This document shows, in pieces, positions 55,230 to 64,000 of a stretch of DNA of 64,000 nucleotides. Each line of letters starts with the position of its first letter. Within the stretch, counting starts at the first letter, position 1. The position numbers were made by a program, and so were the translations under genes. This DNA is from Hericium rajendrae (lineage: Eukaryota > Basidiomycota > Agaricomycetes > Russulales > Hericiaceae). The notes below the pieces were generated by a model. That model made no database searches. It was not told where the DNA came from and saw only the letters and a program-made list of their open reading frames with translations. The stretch covers positions 1,116,001 to 1,180,000 of the forward strand of contig CM065885.1 in the NCBI GenBank assembly GCA_033439255.1, in the 5' to 3' direction.

Positions 55230-57110
55230 AAGGTTTGTGTGAGGAACTTTTTCAGTGCGCGGATGTGTTACAGGGAATGGAGAGCAAATGGCAGGCACAC
55301 CCGGATGCTCAACCGTCGAATGCTAAGGAGAAACAAGCATTGTCCGTGTTGCAAAAGCTGCGCGTGATTTCGAAGGAATTGAAAGGTTCGAATGGTCATA
55401 GATTGAAGTTGCGCAATGAAATACGAGCATTGTTGAAAGTGCATGGATGTCCTGCATTATTTGTGACATTAAATCCTGCAGATATTCATCATAAACTGGT
55501 ACATATCTTGGCAGGGGGAGAATCAGATATGTTTCGCGAAATGGATGCCTTTCACCGTGCGAAGCAAGTCGCCATGCATCCCAGGGCGGCGGCCATTTTC
55601 TTCGATCGCATGATAGACGCATTTGTTCGTCTTATCCTTCGACACGGGGATGTTCGACCGGGTTTGTTTGGCACGTCTGAGGCATATTACGGGACGGTGG
55701 AAGCGCAGGGTAGAGGGACATTACACTGTCACATGTTAATTTGGTTGAAAGGAAATTTGTCGCCGCAGGCAGTACGGGATAAGATGGCGGTGGACACCGA
55801 GTTTCGTGATCTCATGTTTTCTTGGGTAGAATCTGTTGTGCAATGTGAGTTGTATGACATGACAAGCATTTTGCGGTGCGAACCAAATGAAAGTCTGACG
55901 CGTCCGAGGAGAGAACGAGCGGATGACGTGCGGACGACGGATGCTCCCTTTCTGGTGGATGATCTGAACGAAGAGTCACGTACATTATTTTTGAATAACT
56001 TTCATGAATTTGTCAAAGAATTAGCTATTGAATGTAACTGGCATGAGCACCGAGATACTTGCTGGAAACATTTGAGGGGTAATGAGTCAAGAGATGATGC
56101 CCATTGCCGCATGCGTATGGATGGAAAAACCAGAGCTCTGACCGACCTTGATCCTGAAACAATGAGCATTCGTTTGCGACGTTTGCATCCATGGATTAAT
56201 AATTATAACGAACTTGTTTTGTTTTTAATGAAGTGTAACATGGATATTAAATATATAGGGTCCGGTGAGGCTGCAAAGGCGTTAGTGTACTATGTGACGG
56301 ATTATATTACGAAAGCACCTTTACCCACACACCAAGGCCTTGCCGCGATCTGTTACGCGATCCGCATGAATGTGCAAAAGTACGCGCGCGCTGGGGAGGA
56401 TGCTACAGATACCACCGTTCGGAAAAGTTTACTTATCAAAATAGTCAATGCCATGATGGCACGACAAGAAATCTCTCATCAACAGGTTATGAGTTACTTA
56501 ATAGGCGGTGGTGATCATTATAGTAGCCACACCTTTCGGTCTTTATATTGGGGGGAACTTGATCGCTATCTTAAAGCCCAACGGCAGAGTGTAGGAGGTG
56601 ATGTCGTCCAGTCGGGTTTGACGGATGACTCTGACGAAATGTTGGTGACCGAGCGGGATGTGGAGGATCTTATGCATGTTTGTGACGAGCAGGAAATGGA
56701 GACGCATGCGAGTCCTGCAGAGCAAGTCAGCGTCGGCGATAATAGCTTTCTCGCTGTACCTACTGGTGAACAGCACATACCATTTACCGTTCAGAGTGGT
56801 AAGGTCAGTGTGTGCAGTTTATTATATGATTATAGATTCCGGGGCACGGAGAAGTCATTCGCAGATTTGTGTGTATGGAGTCATGTAGCATTGGTAGAGA
56901 AGTTGACGAAAACATCTGAGGAGCGCAGGTTAGCACGACCTAGAAGGAACAAAAGTGATAGAGCCGCGGATCGTGTGTGTTTCTGTTCAGAAGAGCATCC
57001 TCAGTATGATACGCACATAAGTCGCCTTCGACAATGACCAGTAGTACCTGTATGTCTTGGAGGTGCTATCCCTCGAGAAGATGCGTCAGAAGAAGAACAT
57101 GCGTCGTTCT
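55230..57110 (+). pseudogene. Helitron RepHel, Rep nuclease part
   Basis: Open from the DDE transposon junction to TGA at 57035. Motifs in order are LKLRNEIRALLKVHG, PALFVTLNPADIHHKL, GRGTLHCHMLIWLKG (the two-His metal-binding motif, near 55723) and KALVYYVTDYITKAPLP (the region with the catalytic tyrosines, near 56290). These define the HUH endonuclease of Helitrons, which nicks one strand and joins it covalently to start rolling-circle transposition. After the stop the same frame goes on reading family-like (PVVPVCLGGAIPREDASEEE) up to about 57110, where the second insert begins. The TGA is therefore a lesion rather than the natural end. Confidence 0.82.
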
Positions 57111-57519
57111 CATCTGGAAAAACAGGAAGAGCTACAGTGGGCTACCATGAGCTACAGTAGTGATCAGAATCCTACCGTAGTGACCTGTAGCTCCCGTAGC
57201 TCCTGTAGTACTCGTAGGACCCCCCCTACTACCGTGGCTCTGATAGTGAGCCATAGTGACCTGTAGTGAATATGTCTCTACTGTAGTAATGAATCTCTTT
57301 TTTATAGTAGTTATACAATTCAATGTATAAACAACTGTTGATATCCTTATATTTCACTCAATTGCAATATATCAGAACATTCAAAAACTTTATTTAAGAA
57401 TAACTACATAACATGAGCTAGCTAATCACTACTCCATACTACATTAGGCCACTTGTGCTATCATCTCACAGATATATAAACACCAGCCCCCTCTACTGTA
57501 GTACATACATAGGCCAGAC

Positions 57520-57840
57520 AGACACGCGAGTGAGCAGGTGGGCATGTGAGTGAGCAGGTGGGCATGTAGGCAAGCAGGTAAGTGGATGAGCATGCAAACA
57601 AGCAGGTGAGCAGATGAGCATGTGAACAAGTGGAAAGGTACAGAGGTGAGCAGGCAGGTGTGCAGATGAGCAGGCAGGCAAGCAGATTGCAGGCAAGCCA
57701 TCGGGCAAGCAGGCAAGCCATCGGGCAAGCGAGCAAGCCATCAGGCAAGCGGGCAAGCCATCAGGCAAGTGAGCAGGCAAGCAGGCAGGCATGCATGTGG
57801 ATGGTTGCATGGGCAAGCGGGCAGGTAGGGGACAGATGAG
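57520..57840. repeat. Minisatellite of about 20-nt period
   Basis: Imperfect units such as GAGCAGGTGGGCATGTGAGT, drifting to GCAAGCCATCGGGCAAGCAG. Three frames are open through the array and encode changing Cys/Leu-rich or Ser/Gln-rich peptides. These are not genes. Confidence 0.7.
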
Positions 57841-58089
57841 CAAGCATGTCAGCGCTGAAACAACCAATAAAATAAAAACAAACATACATACAATGTACCA
57901 GTATCACTCTTGTAGCCTTCTCTTACACCCTTCTAACCTGAAAAGAGATGAGAACAAAAGAATACCAGACTTACAATAAAACAAGAGAGAGAGAAGTGAG
58001 AGAGTGAGAGAGTGAGAGAGAAGAGACTTAGAAAGAGTGGCAAAGACGACGCGCTGCTGGCAAATCCTGAGGCCAAACAACAGCAAAGG

Positions 58090-58127
58090 CAGAAACCAGA
58101 TTGCCATATTTGGCAATCTGGTTTCTG
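58090..58127. repeat. 38-bp palindrome with 17-bp perfect arms
   Basis: Arms CAGAAACCAGATTGCCA and its reverse complement, separated by four nucleotides (TATT). A decayed relative lies at 58232-58273. Confidence 0.9.
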
Positions 58128-58231
58128 GCTCCTGCACGAAAAATAAAAACATTGCAAGTTACATTACTTACAAAATTTCCTTCAGTGTTTATAGATATGA
58201 ACTCTACACTGACTTACACTTGTCCAATGCT

Positions 58232-58273
58232 GGCAGAAATCAGATTGCCAGATATGGCCATCTGTGTTCTGCC
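58232..58273. repeat. Decayed copy of the preceding palindrome
   Basis: GGCAGAAATCAGATTGCCA on the left and an imperfect complement on the right, ending in GTGTTCTGCC. The shared words identify it as a mutated copy of 58090-58127. Confidence 0.65.
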
Positions 58274-58389
58274 CTATTGTGCGCCTTAGCTGCAAGGAGC
58301 GTGGGAGAGTATCCGGGTCCCCTGGAGAGTTCTGCATTTCTCTGCTACAAACATCAGTTTTCATCTGATTAACACGTACCTAGTACGGG

Positions 58390-59070
58390 CCGAGCCAGAC
58401 GAATCGTCGCTTTCGAACGATGCCTTGTACGCCATGATCTGTTGGATATCAAAGGCGCTATGGCCAGAATGCTATAAGTAACATTTAGTAGATACAAAAA
58501 GTGATATAACTTTATGAATATTGCACGCACCACATATCTTCTTGGCTCATCTGAATGTTCTTATTCGTAGCGTCCAAACAAGCCCTCATATGCTACATTA
58601 GGTGCAGAACTCGTGCACCAGTGGCAAAATCTCTGAAAATGGGGGTCAAACAGCAGTTTTGGCATATCTTCACAACGAGAACACGCACCGCTGACGTTTC
58701 AGACATTCCTGAATGCGGTTGAGCGTAGCTTTCGAATGGTGCCCTACACAACCTGATCCGAGAAGATTTAAAAATCGTCCCTATGAGCGAAAATTGGATA
58801 TATCATGACGAATATTAGACATACCACGAAAAACTTTATCTCATTAAAAGGAGCTCATCAAGAGCTTTCGAACGAGTTATCGTGCGCCCTGATGGGTGAA
58901 AAACTCGAGGCACTACAATAGAATCTCTAAAACCTGTCAGCAAGAACATGTTTTGAGGATATCTTTACAATGAGTGAACGCACCGGCAACATTTCTGGTG
59001 TTCCAGAAAGTGGCAATCAGTAGCTTTCGAACGCATGTACATACATGCAAATCGGTGTAGTGCTTGGTGC
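58390..59070. repeat. AGCTTTCGAAC motif copies within the Helitron insert
   Basis: Copies near 58412, 58572, 58728, 58868 and 59026 carry GTAGCTTTCGAAC-like cores followed by a variable segment. Their spacing is about 140-160 nt. The same core recurs at 32220-32830. Confidence 0.6.
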
Positions 59071-59631
59071 ACAACATCAAAATCTATGGTGTCAAAGCGT
59101 CAGCCACACATACCTTTTGAAACTTGAAGTCGTCTATACAAGGGTGTTATCCTAGACTTGTTGAAAAGTGTTAGTCAAGAGTATTTTAATACACTCACAT
59201 TTGTTCTGAGTTATTTCCTGCTTGCCTTGGAACCGCAAAAAAATGCAGACACACAGTATGAGCAGGACTTGCTTAGAGGCACATATGTGTGCGTAACATG
59301 TTACTAGTGGTGATAGCACATTAGTAATCAAAACTGGCAGATCATATGATGAAATACAAGTCTCACATCACTTTTGAAAGACTTTTGAGCAATATAATGG
59401 ATTAAAAAGACAGTGTCACTACAGAAAACTACAGGAGACTATGGTAGGACAAGACAAGCTATGGGACCTGAATGCAGTCATACAGTATGTAATAGAAGAG
59501 CTACAGGATCAGCCGGAAAACACCGGTAGCTACCATCAGTGCTTCTATATCTACATCAGTGCTTCTATAGGCACATCAATGCTTCTATAGGCACATCATC
59601 TGATTTAGTGAAACTCCGGTTTTTCCTGATG

Positions 59632-61883
59632 CCTGTCGATGTATGTTGGTTCTCTTTAAACCGTGGCGTGTCTTGAATGATTTAAAAGACGTTAACGAAA
59701 GTTGGAGACATGCTTTTGAGACGTACGACTTCCCGGCATGGTGCCGTCAAATTATGCGAAATATGCATATTGAGCGACAGTGTAAGGATGCGCGCGACGT
59801 GCATGAGGAAGCTCGCCGGCGAGGGGACGTGCAAGGCCTGCTCAATGCTGATACCAATCAGTATAGACTTGATGCTGTCACGGAAGATGACATACAACAT
59901 GATGTGATCCCGAACGCAGACTTGAGCGCGTTCGGTGGAGACCAGAATAACGGGGCGTCAGATTCCACGCAGGATCGGGCTAGCACATACCGAGCACAGC
60001 AGGATGCGCGCGTCGCTGAGAGTCTTGCCATTATGGATCGTTCCGGCTTTTTCGAATATGAGAATGACACGAGCAAAGGGCATTCCTGTTGGGAGCAACC
60101 TGAGCCGATGTCGCCTCCAACTACAGAAGATTCCATTAAGTTTCAGAAAGCTATGGACTATCTGAAGAAACACAAACGTCCACAAGTTCAACAAGTGAAT
60201 CCCAATGCTGATGGAGACCTATCGGGGAATCACACTTACCCGCCGACTGTTAAAGTCACAACTTTATCTTCTGTGGATGAGCAACAATTCGACAGCAATG
60301 GCCAATGTGTTAAGCCGTCTAAAGCACAGTTGTTGGAATCCCTCTTATACGAAAAAAATATCAGAGGCAACGACGAACAGGAGATAGCCATTCGGCAAGT
60401 TGCAGAGCACTTCATTTCCTCAAATCCAGAGCAGGGATTGTGGTACGTGTCTGGCGTAGGCAGAACTGGCAAAAGTCACGTTATTAAGACCATCGTTGAC
60501 CTGTTTCGGCGTTGCAATGCGTCCGATCAATTATTGCTGGGTGCATACACAGGTATTGCAGCCGTTCTCATCGGAGGATGCACTTTACATACATTAGGAT
60601 TTCTGCCTAAGCATTTCAATAAAAGCAAAGGAGAAGAATTAGCACGTACATGGAAAAGTGTGAGATATCTTATTATTGACGAAATCTCCATGGTGTCGCC
60701 TAACTTATTAAGTGCACTGTCGAAACGAATTGCAGAGGCAAAATCAGGGCAAATGGGCGCTGCCGACTTGCCGTTTGGAGGGGTGAACGTCTTATTTACC
60801 GGCGAATTTGGTCAGTTGAAACCAGTAGAGGCACCCTCTCTATTATCTTACAAGCTCGTGAGTGCCATCCAAGCAAAGCAAGGAGAAACCTGTGATGCTC
60901 AAAGCGAGTTGCATGGTGTCAGTCTGTGGCGACAGGTTCGTAACGTGATTGAACTGAAAAAAAATTGGCGTCAAGACTGTGACAGGGCATATGCGGAAGT
61001 TATTGGACATGTACGCATAGGAAAAGGTACCAATAGTGATCGAGGAGAGAGACAATCAGATTATGAGGTGCTGTCTGGAAGGTTGTTAAATATGATCAAG
61101 TTAAAGTCGCCGGACAGTATATCAACGTTCGCAGACGCACCAGTGATCGTTGGAACAAGACGTATGCGAGACGCCATAAACATGCGCGCTGTGCATGCAA
61201 AAGGCAAATGTCTCCAAAGAACAGTCAAAACATATGTGTCCCGGGATAAGGAACACAGAAAATTTCTCACCGGCGTTACAGCCTCCAAAGTTCGTTCATT
61301 GCGACCCTCTCTCACAAAGGAATCATACGGATCTTTTCCACTTTTTCTGGGTATGCGAGTTATGATTTCCGACAATGCCGACGTTTTGCATGGTATCGCC
61401 AATGGTGCCGAAGGTTACGTCGAGCACATCTGTACAGATTTGGATGCGGAAGGCGCAGAATATGCTAGTTCTGTGTATGTTCGAGTCCCTGGATCAGGTT
61501 TCCAAATGGACGGACTTCAAACTGACATAGTACCTGTATTTCCCATGCGGTCCGCTTTCGTTTATCGTACCAGCGATGGAGCATCTCATCACATTAGCCG
61601 TTTGCAGGTACCTCTTGTTCCTGCTTACGCGTACACTGACTATAAAAGTCAGGGAAGATCATTAACAAAGGCTATTGTTGACTTAGCTGGTTGCAAAACC
61701 CTGCAAAGCGTCTATGTTATGCTCTCCCGCGTAAGAACGCTAGATGGTGTAGCTATTCTGCGGTGGTTTCCGCCTTCAAAGATAGAAGATCCACTGAAAC
61801 ACGAATTTCGCGCAGAATTCGACAGGATTGAAGCCTTGGCATCAACAACAAGACTTGAATATATGCAGGACCACGAATTGTAA
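59632..61883 (+). pseudogene. Helitron RepHel, Pif1-type helicase part
   Basis: Open from the insert junction (LVLFKPWRVLNDLKDVNESW) to TAA at 61881, about 745 codons. The helicase motifs are present in order: Walker A GVGRTGKSH (near 60453), LIIDEISMVS (near 60670), LFTGEFGQLKPVEAP, GYVEHICTD, YTDYKSQGRSLTKA and YVMLSRVRTLDGVAILR. It belongs to SF1B helicases of the Pif1 family and unwinds the displaced strand during rolling-circle transposition. This part itself shows no lesion. It is listed as a pseudogene only because it has been cut off from the Rep domain by the TGA at 57035 and the insert at 57111. Confidence 0.85.
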
Positions 61884-61884
61884 G

Positions 61885-62374
61885 ACAAGACACTTCTGAA
61901 GCGAGTCGGTCAGGTAGTCGATGATCTTTTCGACACGAATGCAGCCCATCGTGCGGATCGCGAGCGCGTGGATGAGCGGGTTCGGGTTGTCCGAGTCCTT
62001 GACGAACGTGTTCACCGCGACGATGACGAGTTCAGGCTGCGTCTTGGCATAGTTGATGAGGTAGAGATACACGAGCTTCTTCTGCTCGATGTCCTCCGTC
62101 TGCATGTTTTTGAGCACATCTGGGAACAAGCCGCTGACATCTGCAAGCTTGTGTGGGTGGCAGGCGTGGGGAACAAGATATGAGCTACGCACCTTTGCCG
62201 ACGGTCATGTTGGTGATGACACGTTTGATTGCATCTTTGCGTCTGTCCCTGTACTCGCTGTTCAAGTCGGCGCGCAGCTCAAAGTTCTCGCTACAAAGAT
62301 GAGTATGACAGCTTGACGGGAAATAACTGGGGTAACGGACCTTTCTTGGGCGCTGCCGTTGTGAACACGTTCAT
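61885..62374 (-). pseudogene. 5' fragment of an AP-complex beta-adaptin gene
   Basis: On the minus strand an ATG at 62374 starts MNVFTTAAPKK. After an intron comes ENFELRADLNSEYRDRRKDA (62290-62193), and after a second intron [17 protein letters not shown] through [16 protein letters not shown] and [13 protein letters not shown] (62140 to about 61890). These are the first 130 or so residues of a beta subunit of the AP-1/AP-2 clathrin adaptor, normally about 700 residues. Similarity stops within a few nucleotides of the Helitron helicase stop. The first intron's donor is one base off the expected phase, suggesting decay. The fragment includes the start and probably the promoter. It is either Helitron-captured DNA or a gene cut by the Helitron. 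Confidence 0.8.
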
Positions 62375-62635
62375 GTTGTGTGTTTACAAGGTCAAGCGAG
62401 ATATAATGCCCTTTGAAGGCTTTTATGAGCTTGTAGTACCTGGTATCCGCAGTTGTAGAGTGGAATAGAATGCTAGGGCTTCAAAGTGGTCAGAAAATGT
62501 ATAGAGACGAGGTCTGCAACGTGGCGTTTGACTTATTATGGTCATGCGCGATCCCATCTACGTAACGAAGAATAAGCGCCTGTCCGTCGGCGCTTGACCG
62601 TTGACGCCTATGCCACAACGACAAGGATCTCCTTC
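62375..62635. other. Short spacer, possible adaptin promoter region
   Basis: Lies upstream of the adaptin fragment (minus) and of the gene at 62636 (plus). A TATATCTC word near 62398-62405 on the minus strand is a weak candidate core promoter element. No other feature is seen. Confidence 0.3.
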
Positions 62636-63402
62636 ATGTCGCCGCCGCTCCATCGACGTAGATTTCTGCATATTTCTATGCATGTTGTGGGTCACTTGCA
62701 ATGCCGACTTTCCGTACCTATTCAGGGGAAGTATGTCACGGGTTGTATGGTGAGCCTGCCAGTTCTGCTTCCGACCTTAACTCCAGCAGTCACTCGTACG
62801 AAACAGAAGGAGAAGCCTCTTTCTCGCTGCTTTCGGTGAAGCAATGCATCAATGCCGGTAAGTGACATTGCATTACATTCATGAACACAGAATCCACGCC
62901 GACCATTTCATAGATATGTCGTCAGTTTCTTTGTCGACTCTCGCTCTATGGCGCGCACCTGTTTGGCAACGTGACCGACGAAGCGCATATACTACGGTTG
63001 GATTCATGTCTAGTAAGTATTGTATCATTTTTATTGCAGAGCAAAGCCAAGTAACATGCTGTCTAGCGAACTCGATTGTCAGCGTCCTTAACGTCCGAGG
63101 CGGCACACTTCTTTCAATGGGTCGAGCAGTCAGCGGGTCTTTGCGCCATTGCTACAGATGCTGAGATCACGCAATTTCTGGACCATTACTTTCCGTCCGA
63201 CAATCCTTTCGCCATAGTTCGTGTTGGTGACCTTCGCCGGCCGATTTATGTCGTCCATGACGTGATCAGGATAGGTGTGGGTCATCGTACCACACTCCGA
63301 ATTCTGGCATCGCAAGACACGCACGGCCTCATTTTTACACCTGTCGGCCCTTATCGCGTAGCCGTCCGTTTCCGTCCTCAATTGTTTACGGTGGAAGGGT
63401 AA
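62636..63402 (+). CDS. Hypothetical protein, four exons
   Basis: An open chain of exons can be built: 62636-62749, 62787-62857, 62891-63012 and 63083-63402, with GT-AG introns of 37, 33 and 70 nt, giving 208 residues. The last exon is the best part (EAAHFFQWVEQSAGL, EITQFLDHYFPSDNPFAIVR, TTLRILASQDTHGLIFTPVG, AVRFRPQLF) and looks like genuine protein. I do not recognise the family. The first two introns are unusually short for this genome, so the 5' part of the model is doubtful. The gene may lie outside the Helitron or be further captured DNA. Confidence 0.45.
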
Positions 63403-64000
63403 TAACAGTTTCCGTGGATGGTACGACCAATCGCTGTCATCTCTATCCAAACTTCATAATCACGAAATATTCATTATATGCAACAGTTATGATATCAACT
63501 ATAGTATTCTCCGGAACTGCGACATAGCGCCAGCTCATACACGCAACACGTGCCTTGACACATAAATGAACCGACCGGGCAAATATGAGTTGTATCGGGT
63601 ATAAGTGATACCCGAGCGATGTCGGTTTCGCGAACAACGCAGGGACAACTGTAGATGCCCGCGCCTGAGGGATCCTTTGACCTCCACGAACACGTCTAGA
63701 TGCCCGGCAACGGCTCCTTGATGGGCGACGAAGGCATGTCTTGGTTGACGTTCACTGAGCGTGTAAACATGCTCATCGCCGTGCTGGATGTCGATGCAGG
63801 GTAGCAGGTGGCGATTACGCGCCGTTACGGCACTAAAGGCCCGTAACTACTTGACGGTCAGCCATAGCATTTTCCGTCACAAACAGCTATACTCACTTGT
63901 CCGCCCAGAGTTAGAATCAAGTGATAATTGTCTGTGATGTGGTGCACAATTGTGGACGACATGATCAACCGAACGCGGAACTTTGTGGGTGGATAGATTC
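63403..64000. other. End of window, nothing recognised
   Basis: About 600 nt without a supported gene. A minus-strand open stretch at 63443-63637 has no recognisable content. Confidence 0.4.

Larger units (their letters stand above)
57111..59631. mobile_element. Non-coding TIR element inserted in the Helitron helicase-linker
   Basis: The ends CATCTGGAAAAACAG (57111-57125) and the inverted CATCAGGAAAAACCG (59617-59631) match those at 31571, 37560 and 38869. The Helitron frame reads EEEHASF before and CRCMLVLFKPW after, and the two halves fit together, so the borders are good to within a few nucleotides. Any target duplication is at most 2-3 bp. The interior is AT-rich with CTGTAG-like runs near both ends, a G-rich array of about 20-nt period (57520-57840), a 38-bp palindrome and AGCTTTCGAAC motifs. 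No coding potential is recognised. Confidence 0.7.
47898..62374 (+). mobile_element. Helitron, interrupted by two other elements
   Basis: A rolling-circle transposon is recognised by its RepHel parts: an N-terminal zinc-finger-like region (48.8-50.2 kb), the Rep nuclease (55.2-57.0 kb) and a Pif1-type helicase (59.6-61.9 kb), all on the plus strand in the usual order. A 5.0-kb DDE transposon (50225-55227) and a 2.5-kb non-coding TIR element (57111-59631) split it. A piece of a beta-adaptin gene follows the helicase directly. Besides the two inserts the Rep frame ends at 57035 in an in-phase TGA, so the element is no longer autonomous. The outer ends (5' TC, 3' hairpin plus CTRR) were not located. 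The limits given are those of its recognisable contents. Confidence 0.8.

Noticed and set aside
57444-57885. Cys/Leu/Pro-rich open frames on the minus strand that look like secreted proteins
   Set aside because: They are translations of the 20-nt minisatellite. Three frames give similar products.
57111-59631. Reading the 2.5-kb segment as an intron of the Helitron gene
   Set aside because: It starts with CATC and ends with GATG instead of GT and AG, and its ends are inverted repeats shared with other sites.

Overview
The window looks like repeat-rich nuclear DNA of a basidiomycete fungus, most likely an Agaricomycete. Host genes carry many short GT-AG introns (mostly about 50 to 65 nt). There is a class I hydrophobin gene, several F-box genes, tandem mpaB-type oxygenase and questin-oxidase-like genes, and mobile elements typical of that class. 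I cannot name the species.

Layout. (1) 1-24.4 kb is gene-dense. It holds two tandem mpaB-like oxygenases (the first cut by the window edge), an F-box/LRR-like gene, a decayed F-box gene, two tandem questin-oxidase-like genes, an O-acetylhomoserine sulfhydrylase, another F-box gene, an AIM6-like PLC-type phosphodiesterase and a hydrophobin. (2) 24.4-27.0 kb shows no convincing gene. (3) 27.0-39.9 kb is a non-coding repeat block bounded by an 84-bp inverted repeat. It is built of short palindromes, GC-rich minisatellites with a degenerate period near 20 nt, AT-rich sequence with CTGTAG-like runs, a Tc1/mariner-like transposase relic and LTR-retroelement fossils. (4) 39.9-43.0 kb has no convincing gene. 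(5) 43.0-46.7 kb has two F-box genes, one of which appears frameshifted. (6) 47.9-62.4 kb is a Helitron with two other elements inside it. The first is a 5.0-kb TA-flanked DNA transposon (50225-55227). The second is a non-coding TIR element (57111-59631) related to the block in region 3. The 5' end of a beta-adaptin gene lies just behind the Helitron helicase. (7) 62.6-63.4 kb has a small spliced gene of unknown family.

The most striking object is the 5.0-kb transposon inside the Helitron. Its one gene (50679-54933, three phase-0 introns) joins a Ulp1/C48-type cysteine peptidase, with visible His/Asp/Gln/Cys residues, to a pogo-like DDE_1 transposase with three Asp, about 1362 residues in all. 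It looks whole. The second candidate for something undescribed is the module seen repeatedly in regions 3 and 6: a palindrome of about 30-45 bp beside a GC-rich array of about 20-nt period, inside elements with CATC-W-GGAAAAAC-type ends.

The host genes do not form a pathway. The mpaB-like and questin-oxidase-like pairs are local tandem duplications of redox enzymes that often act on polyketide- or terpenoid-type substrates. The F-box genes reflect the expansion of substrate receptors for SCF ubiquitin ligases in mushrooms.
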